Source of the DNA: Pseudomonadota bacterium
GTDB taxonomy: Bacteria; Pseudomonadota; Gammaproteobacteria; Xanthomonadales; Rhodanobacteraceae
Direction: 5' to 3'
Length of the DNA stretch: 17,191 nt
Assembly: GCA_021798675.1 (NCBI GenBank)
Contig: JAJZGE010000004.1
Span: forward strand, 1 to 17,191
Each line of letters begins with the position of its first letter. Position 1 is the stretch's first letter. Below are positions 8,883 through 14,443 of this stretch, piece after piece. The notes beneath the pieces were generated by a model that was given only the letters and a program-made list of their open reading frames with translations, was not told the DNA's origin and did not search any database. A program made the translations under genes and the position numbers.

Positions 8883-10252
8883 CGTTTGGACGTCTCTTGC
8901 ATGACGAAATCGGTGCGGCCGAGCAGGGCTTCCAGCGCGATCGCGTCGTTGGCGCGCGCCTGTCCGAGCGCGATGAGGTCGGTATCGGCTGCCAGCGCAT
9001 TGCCGCGGATCGCGAGATAGGTGGGCCAGTCGAGCAGGCCCCTGCGCCAGGCCTGCTCCGCCGCGGCGCGCGCCGCATCGAGCCGCCGCGCGTGCGCGGC
9101 TTGCGCCGCCCGCTGCGTGTCCAGCGTGCGCAGGTCTGCCGAAAGCCGCTGCATGTCGCTGCGCGTGGCCAGCAGGCGCGCCGCGTAGTCGTCCTTCAGC
9201 TGCTGGCGGGTGGCTGTCGCGATCGCGATGTTGCCGCGGTTGCGGTCGAACAGCGGCAGGGTCAGGCCGATGCTGAAGCCGTTGGTGGTGATGTTGCTGG
9301 TGTCGCGCGCGCGATTGAGGCCCAGCGTGATGGCGGGGAACTGGGCGAGGATGGCGCCGCGCAGCGTCGCCTCCTGGGCGCGGTAGCCGGCTTGCAGCGC
9401 GAGCAGGTCGGGGCGCCGCCGCGGCAGGTCGGCCAGCGCCGCCTTGAGTTGCGCGGGGTCGGGGTCGGCCCGGTACGGCGCACCCACCAGGTCCAGCGGC
9501 GCGCTGGGCGCAAGGCCCAGCAACTGGCGCAGGTCGCTTTCGGCCAGGTGCAGGGCGATCGCGTTGTCGCCCGCGCGCCGGCGCACGTCGGCCATCGCGT
9601 TGAGGCCGGCGCTGGCGCTGTCGTAGTTGAGGTTGCCCGCGGCGAGCGCAGCGCGCACCGCCTTGTCCACCGGCGCCAGCGCCCGCAGTTCGGCGTCGAG
9701 TTCGGCCTGTTGTTGGCGCAGGCTCTGCACCTGGCCGAACAGCAGGCGCGCCTGCGCGACGGTCTGCCACTCGGCCCACAGCAGGTCGAGGTTTACCTGC
9801 CGGGCCTGCGCGTTCGCTGCATGCGTGCGCGAGGAACGCAGCAGCAGCGCACTCACGTCTTCGCTGATGCCGAGGTTGTAGGCCTTGGTGAGGCCGCTGC
9901 CGGAGTGGTACGGCAGGTCCTCGCCAAGGCTCAGCTGCGGATCGGGCAGCAGGCCCGCGGCAAAGGCCTGCGCCCGGGCGATGCCCAGCGCATCGCGCTG
10001 CACCTTCAGCCCGGGGCTGTTGGCCACGGCCAGCATCGCCACTTCGGTGACGTCCAGGCCGTCGGCCGGGTCGAAGCGGTGCGCGGCCAGTTCCGGCAGC
10101 GGCATCGCGCTGGCCGGCACGCTGAGCTGCGTGGCGCTGGCGGCGCCTTCGCCCTGGCCCAGCGGCAATTGGTGGTAGGTGGCGCAGCCGCACAGCAGGG
10201 TTGCCGTGGCGATCAGTGCGCTGCGGATGAGCGGGCGAGCGACGGGGATCAT
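8879..10252 (-). CDS. RND efflux outer-membrane factor (TolC/OprM family lipoprotein)
   Basis: This 457-residue product is the outer-membrane exit duct of the tripartite pump. The N terminus is a lipoprotein signal ending LLCGC, with Cys23 as the predicted acylated residue. Two outer-membrane-efflux-protein repeats follow, rich in long Ala/Gln/Leu helices; the second includes RRRPDLLALQAGYRAQEATLRGAILAQFPAITLGL and LPLFDRNRGNIAIATATRQQ, both classic for the family. It is the first gene of the operon, before the adaptor and pump, an order also seen in cus-type operons. The ATG at 10252 gives a proper signal peptide and was preferred over upstream in-frame starts, though no clear Shine-Dalgarno precedes it. 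A CTTA direct repeat lies 22-38 bases upstream. Confidence 0.93.
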   Translation of the reverse strand: MIPVARPLIRSALIATATLLCGCATYHQLPLGQGEGAASATQLSVPASAMPLPELAAHRFDPADGLDVTEVAMLAVANSPGLKVQRDALGIARAQAFAAGLLPDPQLSLGEDLPYHSGSGLTKAYNLGISEDVSALLLRSSRTHAANAQARQVNLDLLWAEWQTVAQARLLFGQVQSLRQQQAELDAELRALAPVDKAVRAALAAGNLNYDSASAGLNAMADVRRRAGDNAIALHLAESDLRQLLGLAPSAPLDLVGAPYRADPDPAQLKAALADLPRRRPDLLALQAGYRAQEATLRGAILAQFPAITLGLNRARDTSNITTNGFSIGLTLPLFDRNRGNIAIATATRQQLKDDYAARLLATRSDMQRLSADLRTLDTQRAAQAAHARRLDAARAAAEQAWRRGLLDWPTYLAIRGNALAADTDLIALGQARANDAIALEALLGRTDFVMQETSKR

Positions 10253-10396
10253 CGGCGAAGCATGCCGGCGCGCGCTTAGCGCTTTCTTACCGGATGGCGC
10301 CTGGGCGCCGTTGGGTTTCCTGTCCGGGATCATTTCGCGCCTGCCGGGGCGGGCCACGGGACTCGGCTTTTCCTTGCGCGAGGCCGACCCCGCCCG

Positions 10397-10912
10397 TCAT
10401 CGACGCAAGGCCGCGACAAGTTCGCCGAGCGCGCACCACGGGCCGATGTCCCAGTGGCCCCGCGCCTGTCCTGAAGGCGAGGGCAGCACGAAGGCGCGCG
10501 CGGCGCCGATGCGCTCGTCCTGCAGCCCGTACGAAACCGCGCGCCCCAAAGCCGCGCGCCCGGCGTTCTTGCTGGTGAAGGCGATCACGTTTGGCGCGTG
10601 GTGTTCGATCTTCGCGCGCAACGCCGCCACATCGAATGCGCCCGGCGGCAGTTCGTCGTCGTTGCCGCTGTGGCGCTTGGCCAGGTCGGTGAGGCCGATG
10701 CCGAATTGCGGCAGCAGCGGAAACTCGGCAGGCGCCAGCAGGCGCGGAGTGAGGCGGGCTTGGTGCAGCGCGCGCCAGAACAGGTTGCCGGGGTGGGCGT
10801 AGTAGGCGCGCTCGGCGGCCGAGCGCTTGCCGGCCGCGGTGCCGCAGAACACCAGCGCGAGGCCGGGCTGCAGCACGTCGGGCAGCACGTGGCGGTCAAC
10901 CGTGCGTGGCAT
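10397..10912 (-). CDS. Mug-like mismatch-specific DNA glycosylase (UDG superfamily)
   Basis: This 171-residue protein is probably a cytoplasmic base-excision enzyme removing uracil or another damaged base from mismatched DNA. Similarity to E. coli Mug is visible along the length: LQPGLALVFCGTAAG, AHPGNLFWRALHQA, GIGLTDLAKR, the central NVIAFTSKNAG strand and the C-terminal VLPSPSGQARGHW. Two motifs deviate. The catalytic block GINPG of Mug/TDG is GTAAG here (residues 24-28), so the catalytic Asn is replaced by Ala26; the second block NPSG is SPSG. Substrate range is therefore open. It overlaps the upstream PP-loop gene by 17 bases, implying one transcript. The stop lies 144 bases before the efflux operon start. 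The family call is strong; the gene symbol is withheld because of the altered active site. Confidence 0.85.
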   Translation of the reverse strand: MPRTVDRHVLPDVLQPGLALVFCGTAAGKRSAAERAYYAHPGNLFWRALHQARLTPRLLAPAEFPLLPQFGIGLTDLAKRHSGNDDELPPGAFDVAALRAKIEHHAPNVIAFTSKNAGRAALGRAVSYGLQDERIGAARAFVLPSPSGQARGHWDIGPWCALGELVAALRR

Positions 10913-11594
10913 CGTCCAGCAGGAAATCGGTGAACTGGAAGCGGTTGTCGCGCAGCACGGATTCGCCGTGCCGTAGCCGCAGCGGCTGGCGGAACAGCGG
11001 CCCGCCGCAGCTCAGCGTGTGGAATTCGCCGCGTTCGCCGCAGGGATCCACGCCGTTGGGCAGCGCGTCGAGCAGGCCGGCGTCGTAGCTGCGGCCGCAG
11101 AACGCGGCGTCGAGCTGCTGCGTGTCCACGCAGCACAGCACGGCGCGATGGCCCTCGGCCACGAAGCGGCGCGACAGCGCGGCGGTGTCCTCGCCCCAGA
11201 GCGGGAATACCGCGCGCCAGTTGTCGCGGCCGAGCTGGCGCACGCGGTAGTCGCGCACGTCCTCCAGGAACAGGTCGCCGAACGCGCAATGGCGGATGCC
11301 GGGCCAGCGCATGCGCGCTTCGACCAGGGCCTGCGCGTGCGCCGTTTCGTAGGCATCGTTGCTACCGGGCCAGTCCAGCGCCACTTCCAGCAGCGGTAAT
11401 CCGAGCGCCGCCACTTGCGCCTGCAGCACGTCGTGCCGCACGCCGTGCATGGCGATGCGCTGGTAGTGACGGTTGATCGTGGTGAGCAGGCCGACCACCT
11501 GCCAGCGCGGATCGGCAAGCAGGCGCTGCAGCGCCATCAGGCAATCCTTGCCGCCGCTCCAGGCGAGCAGGATGGGTGTGGGGGTGTCGTTCAT
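10896..11594 (-). CDS. Dph6/DUF71-family PP-loop ATP-binding protein
   Basis: This 232-residue member of the ATP-pyrophosphatase (adenine nucleotide alpha-hydrolase-like) group is often annotated diphthine-ammonia ligase. The PP-loop SGGKDC is at residues 13-18, right after the first strand ILLAW. The family signature DPCGERGEFHT is at 183-193, and CAFGDLFLEDVRDYR lies between. In eukaryotes and archaea the family amidates diphthine on elongation factor 2; bacteria lack diphthamide, so the bacterial substrate is unknown. The ATG at 11594 overlaps the kinase stop (ATGA), and the 3' end overlaps the glycosylase gene by 17 bases, so it sits inside a tight operon. No Shine-Dalgarno is visible, which fits translational coupling. 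Confidence 0.9.
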   Translation of the reverse strand: MNDTPTPILLAWSGGKDCLMALQRLLADPRWQVVGLLTTINRHYQRIAMHGVRHDVLQAQVAALGLPLLEVALDWPGSNDAYETAHAQALVEARMRWPGIRHCAFGDLFLEDVRDYRVRQLGRDNWRAVFPLWGEDTAALSRRFVAEGHRAVLCCVDTQQLDAAFCGRSYDAGLLDALPNGVDPCGERGEFHTLSCGGPLFRQPLRLRHGESVLRDNRFQFTDFLLDDATHG

Positions 11595-12982
11595 GGCGTG
11601 GAAGGTTCCCGGGTGACGGCGGCCTGCCAATCCAGCGTGGCATGCAGACGCTGCTGCGGATCGAGCCGGAAGTCCAGCGCGATGCCCAACGCCTGCGCGG
11701 CGGCGGTGGCGAGCGCCAGGCCCAGCCCGGCATGGCCGGCGTGCGGCAACTGCTTGCGCCAGAAGCGCTGGCCGAAGCTGGCGAGGTCGGCCTCGGCCAG
11801 TTCGGGTGCCGCGTTGTCGATGGTGAGTCCATGGGCATCGGCACGCACGCGCACGCTGTCACCCGCGGGCGCATAGGCGCAGGCGTTGCCCAGCAGGTTG
11901 CCGACGATCACTTCCAGCAGCGCGGGATCGGTGCGCAGCCCGGCGGGCGGCGCGCCCTCGCTCGCCAACGCGATGCCGCGCGCGACCACGGTGGCCTGAT
12001 GACGCTGCAGCTGGCGCTCCAGCCACGGTGCCAGCGCCAGCGTCTGCCATTGCGGCTGTTCCAGCCCGGATTGCAGGCGGGTGAGCAGCAGCAGGGCGGT
12101 GACGGTGGCCTCCAGCTCCGCGCCGATGCAGCCGATCTCGGCGAGCAGGTCGGGCAGGCTGCGGCCGCTGGGATAGCGTGCTTCCACCTCGGCCAGCAGG
12201 CGCAGTTCGGCGAGGCGGGTGCGCGTTTCGTGGGCCAGGCCGCTGGCGAACTGGCGCTCCCGCGCGAGGCCGTCGTCCATGCGCGCCAGCACGTCGTTGA
12301 AGCGTGCCACCAGCGGGTCGAGCTCCTTCAGACCGATCGGCGCCAGGCGCTGGCCGGGCGCATGCGGGCCGATGCCGCGCATGCGTTCGACCAGGGCGCC
12401 CATCGGGCCCAGGCCGCGGCGCACCACCAGCGGCACCGCGATCAGCGCGATGGCGGCGGCGAGCAGCGGGCCGAGCGCGAGCACCCAGTCGATCGCCAGC
12501 AGCAGCCGGTCGAGCGAATGGCGGTCCTGCACGAACAGCAGGCGGCAGGTGGCGGGCCTGGTGGTACCGATGGCGCGGGCCTCGTCGTCCTCGGCGGCGG
12601 GCCGCGGGAAGCTCAATCGCACGGAGTCCAGATGGTGTTCGTGGTGGCCGAGCCGGTCGAAGCGCGGCTGTGGCCCCGTATCGCCCGGCCAACCCGGCGG
12701 CACGGCGGGCGGCGGCGGGTTGCTGTGCTGGGGCGCGCTGCCGTCGCAGCGCAGGTCGTACCAGCTGTTGCCGCTGCTGCCCGGCAGGCTGGTCGGCATG
12801 TCCTGCTCCAGCGCCGCCATGCTGCCCAGGGCGCGGGCTTGTCCCAGCAGGTCCTGGCGAAAACTGCTGGCCAGCTCGTGGTCGATGCGCCAATCCATCA
12901 GCCGGGCACCGCCACCCAGCACCAGCAGGCAGACGATGGCCAGCAGCACGGTGACGCGGGAGGAGAGCGAGGCGGGCTTCAT
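11591..12982 (-). CDS. OmpR-partner sensor histidine kinase (HisKA type) with short periplasmic sensor
   Basis: This 463-residue inner-membrane kinase is presumed partner of the regulator at 13632-14297. Helix 1 spans about 9-27, a periplasmic region 28-166, helix 2 about 167-187, then a HAMP-like linker and the HisKA motif FASGLAHETRTRLAEL with acceptor H251. The ATPase domain keeps an N-box (GNLLGNACAY; N362, N366) and a G2 box (GHAGLGLALA, 416-425). The G1 box is degenerate: DNAAPEL from D389, lacking both glycines of the usual DxGxG. The sensor region is Pro-rich and has a His cluster, HHEHH (113-117). The ATG at 12982 has AGGAGG (12993-12998 on the other strand) 10 bases upstream. A 649-base gene-free block separates it from the regulator gene. 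The 3' end overlaps the PP-loop gene (ATGA). Confidence 0.9.
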   Translation of the reverse strand: MKPASLSSRVTVLLAIVCLLVLGGGARLMDWRIDHELASSFRQDLLGQARALGSMAALEQDMPTSLPGSSGNSWYDLRCDGSAPQHSNPPPPAVPPGWPGDTGPQPRFDRLGHHEHHLDSVRLSFPRPAAEDDEARAIGTTRPATCRLLFVQDRHSLDRLLLAIDWVLALGPLLAAAIALIAVPLVVRRGLGPMGALVERMRGIGPHAPGQRLAPIGLKELDPLVARFNDVLARMDDGLARERQFASGLAHETRTRLAELRLLAEVEARYPSGRSLPDLLAEIGCIGAELEATVTALLLLTRLQSGLEQPQWQTLALAPWLERQLQRHQATVVARGIALASEGAPPAGLRTDPALLEVIVGNLLGNACAYAPAGDSVRVRADAHGLTIDNAAPELAEADLASFGQRFWRKQLPHAGHAGLGLALATAAAQALGIALDFRLDPQQRLHATLDWQAAVTREPSTP

Positions 12983-13031
12983 GGCTGGCGCGCCTCCTGT
13001 GGGTGGGGTGGTGCGATGGCGCGGGTGAGAA

Positions 13032-13048
13032 AGCGGTTTCGCACCGCT
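13032..13048. repeat. 6-bp hairpin at the edge of the repeat block
   Basis: AGCGGT and ACCGCT pair perfectly around TTCGC. It lies 12 bases before the main 15-bp stem and may belong to the same element. Confidence 0.45.
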
Positions 13049-13060
13049 GCCGCGGCGCGA

Positions 13061-13116
13061 GCCACTTTTCTCTTGCGTGGCCAAGAGAAAAGTGGCCAAA
13101 AGAGAAGGCCACCCCG
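13061..13116 (+). repeat. repeat copy A with a perfect 15-bp stem
   Basis: GCCACTTTTCTCTTG (13061-13075) pairs exactly with CAAGAGAAAAGTGGC (13082-13096) around a 6-base loop. The following CAAAAGAGAAGGCCACCCCG continues the similarity to copy B. The stretch is markedly richer in A+T than its surroundings. It has no T-run after the stem, so it is not a standard terminator. Confidence 0.75.
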
Positions 13117-13153
13117 CGGCGGCGCTTTCCGTCCATCCATGGCCGGAAAATCC

Positions 13154-13254
13154 GTGAGCCGTGGCCGGGCTTTTCGGCCGGGCTCCTGCCCGGTCGAAAA
13201 GGCGTTGCCCTCCCTGGCAACGCCCGCTGTGCGGCCTGATCGTCCACGGCTCAC
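13154..13254. repeat. branched stem: 11-bp outer helix enclosing two hairpins
   Basis: GTGAGCCGTGG (13154-13164) pairs perfectly with CCACGGCTCAC (13244-13254). Inside lie a 14-bp hairpin (13170-13183 with 13188-13201, one G-T wobble, loop TCCT) and a 9-bp hairpin (GGCGTTGCC 13201-13209 with GGCAACGCC 13216-13224, loop CTCCCT); the two share base 13201, so one must give up a pair. Together they draw a three-way junction, a form typical of structured RNA or a cruciform-prone repeat. Confidence 0.65.
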
Positions 13255-13280
13255 CGCCGCCGAGGGGCCCCGGCAGAGCA

Positions 13281-13299
13281 GGCGCGCATCCTGTGCGCC
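13281..13299. repeat. small hairpin with ATCCT/AGGAT loop
   Basis: GGCGCGC and GTGCGCC pair with one G-T wobble around ATCCT. On the minus strand the loop reads AGGAT. Confidence 0.5.
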
Positions 13300-13417
13300 A
13301 GAAGCCGGAGCAAAGGTGGAATTGCGCGAACTGGCGGTTTCCCCTCCTTGCATGAAGAGAGAGGCCGGAGCGGAGTGTTGCGACTGTGGCTGTGTCGGTT
13401 GTTTCTGCGCACCCGTA

Positions 13418-13430
13418 GGGCAGGAGGCCC
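13418..13430. repeat. small hairpin with AGGAG/CTCCT loop
   Basis: GGGC and GCCC pair around AGGAG on the plus strand. On the minus strand the loop reads CTCCT, the reverse of the other loops in this block. Confidence 0.4.
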
Positions 13431-13445
13431 GAAGGGCGTGCCATC

Positions 13446-13569
13446 GGGGTGTCGCTTCCTCTTGGTTACTTCTCCTTGACTCCGGGCATCCTGCCCTTCG
13501 CCCTTGCGGACCGGCTTCGCCGTTCGCACCCGCTCCTGCGCGTGCCTGGACAAGCAAATGAGAAGTGAC
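13446..13569 (-). repeat. repeat copy B, inverted relative to copy A, with an internal insertion
   Basis: Read on the minus strand it begins GTCACTTCTCATTTGCTTG and ends CAAGGAGAAGTAACCAAGAG then CGACACCCCG, matching the order of blocks in copy A. The stem halves (13465-13474 and 13560-13569) still pair with one wobble but are 85 bases apart, because a GC-rich stretch holding the GGGC-ATCCT-GCCC hairpin (13484-13496) sits in the loop position. Confidence 0.6.
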
Positions 13570-13570
13570 T

Positions 13571-13590
13571 CGGGCGCCGGCAGGCGCTCG
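13571..13590. repeat. 8-bp hairpin flanking repeat copy B
   Basis: CGGGCGCC and GGCGCTCG pair with one G-T wobble around GGCA. It directly adjoins the outer arm of copy B. Confidence 0.45.
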
Positions 13591-13631
13591 AAGCCGCTCC
13601 GAACCTTGCGGGAGCGAGGCAGGGGTAGCCA

Positions 13632-14297
13632 TCACGGGATCAAATACCCCGCCCCGCGCCGCGTCTCGATCAGCCCGGGCACGCCGGCGCCGTCCAGTTT
13701 GCGGCGCAGGCCGAACACCAGCACCTCCACGCTGCGGTCGGAGGCTTCGCTGTCGCTGCCGGCGGTGCGGTCGAGGATTTCCTGGCGGCTGAAGGCGCGG
13801 CCGCGATGGCGCAGCAGCAGGCCCAGTACCGCGAATTCGCGCGGGGTGAGCGCCAGCGGCTGGCCTCCCACGCTGACGCTGTGCGAGCGCGGGTCCCAGG
13901 ACAGCGCGCCATGGCTGAGCACGGTGGGCTGCGCCTGCTGCGGGCGGCGTGCCAGAGCGTGCAGGCGGGCCACCAGTTCGTCGAAGGCGAAGGGCTTGAC
14001 CAGGTAGTCGTCGGCGCCGGCGTTCAGCGCCTCGATGCGGTCGGGTACCTGGTCGCGCGCGGACAGCACCAGCACGCGCGGGCGGCGCCCGCCGGCCGGC
14101 AGGCTGCGCAGCACGCCGATGCCGTCCAGCCGCGGCAGCATCAGGTCCAGCACCACCAGTTCGTAGTCGTAGCTGGCCAGGAAGCTGCAGGCCGCCACGC
14201 CGTCATCGGCCGCGTCCACCGTGAAGCCAGCGCCCTGCAGGCCGTGGCTGAGGGTCTGGCGCAGGCGTTCGGAGTCTTCCACCAACAGCAATTTCAT
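13632..14297 (-). CDS. OmpR/PhoB-family response regulator
   Basis: This 221-residue DNA-binding regulator has a receiver domain with E7/D8, phospho-acceptor D51 (VVLDLMLPRLDG), the LSARD switch Ser and the PF-preceding Lys in DDYLVKPFAFDEL. The C-terminal winged helix is typical: LTPREFAVLGLLLRHRGRAFSRQEIL, then RSVEVLVFGLRRKLDGAG and the wing ETRRGAGYLIP. It resembles the QseB/PmrA subgroup. The ATG at 14297 fits the canonical MKLLLVEDS start; longer in-frame starts upstream only add non-conserved sequence. It is the first gene of a minus-strand operon and is divergent from rng. Autoregulation is plausible (box at 14349-14360). The kinase gene follows only after a 649-base gap, unusual for such pairs. 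Confidence 0.95.
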   Translation of the reverse strand: MKLLLVEDSERLRQTLSHGLQGAGFTVDAADDGVAACSFLASYDYELVVLDLMLPRLDGIGVLRSLPAGGRRPRVLVLSARDQVPDRIEALNAGADDYLVKPFAFDELVARLHALARRPQQAQPTVLSHGALSWDPRSHSVSVGGQPLALTPREFAVLGLLLRHRGRAFSRQEILDRTAGSDSEASDRSVEVLVFGLRRKLDGAGVPGLIETRRGAGYLIP

Positions 14298-14348
14298 GCC
14301 GGATCCAATGTCCAAGCCGGGTCGGGGCGCACCATTGTGGCCGCGAAT

Positions 14349-14360
14349 GCTTAGCAAAAC
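14349..14360 (-). promoter_or_regulatory. candidate box upstream of the OmpR-type regulator gene
   Basis: GCTTAGCAAAAC, read on the minus strand as GTTTTGCTAAGC, lies 52 bases before the regulator ATG and is one base different from a word upstream of the PepSY gene. CACAAT (minus strand, 14334-14339) could be a -10 element, placing the box near the -35 region, where OmpR-type activators often bind. This is inference from two sites only. Confidence 0.3.
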
Positions 14361-14389
14361 ATCCATGTCCGCGCACCGTGCGCCGCGCA

Positions 14390-14419
14390 TCGACAGTCGG
14401 CGCGGGCAACCGCTATAAA
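14390..14419 (+). promoter_or_regulatory. sigma-70 promoter of rng
   Basis: TCGACA (14390-14395) and TATAAA (14414-14419) each match consensus at five of six bases with an 18-base spacer. Transcription would start near 14426, leaving a leader of about 18 nt that just contains the GGGGAG ribosome binding site (14432-14437). Confidence 0.55.
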
Positions 14420-14443
14420 GGCTGTCTATCCGGGGAGTTGGCT

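Larger units (their letters stand above)
12983..13631. repeat. 649-base gene-free block of stem-loops and inverted repeat copies
   Basis: This gap separates the regulator and kinase genes of one two-component system. It contains two diverged, oppositely oriented copies of a repeat (13061-13116 plus, 13446-13569 minus), a branched stem (13154-13254) and several small hairpins. Codon-like signal is absent and open frames here look like by-products of high GC. I associate this style of block (CACTTTTCT...AGAAAAGTG with GC-rich stems) with intergenic repeats of Xanthomonadales and relatives, but that is memory, not a search. Only the kinase ribosome binding site at its end has an obvious gene-related role. 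Confidence 0.75.

Noticed and set aside
4732..10252. Calling the efflux genes cusCBA
   Set aside because: The gene order fits, but metal-binding Met/His motifs are not evident and helix 4 has the drug-pump Asp pair, so the substrate class is unresolved.
10346..10395. Terminator after the glycosylase gene
   Set aside because: GGGGCGGG and CCCCGCCC can pair, but the 34-base loop and lack of a T-tract make it weak, so it was not listed.
11576..13561. 661-codon plus-strand open frame crossing the kinase gene and the repeat block
   Set aside because: It lies opposite the kinase, whose domains are clear, and continues through hairpin repeats; no conserved motif is present.
12983..13631. CRISPR array or tandem-repeat locus
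   Set aside because: The repeats are two inverted copies and isolated hairpins with different stems, not regularly spaced direct repeats.
12979..13635. 218-codon frame as an annotated gene
   Set aside because: The overlaps at both ends arise trivially from ATGA and GTGA contexts, several other frames are also open here, and the translated sequence is repeat-like. It is kept only as a finding.
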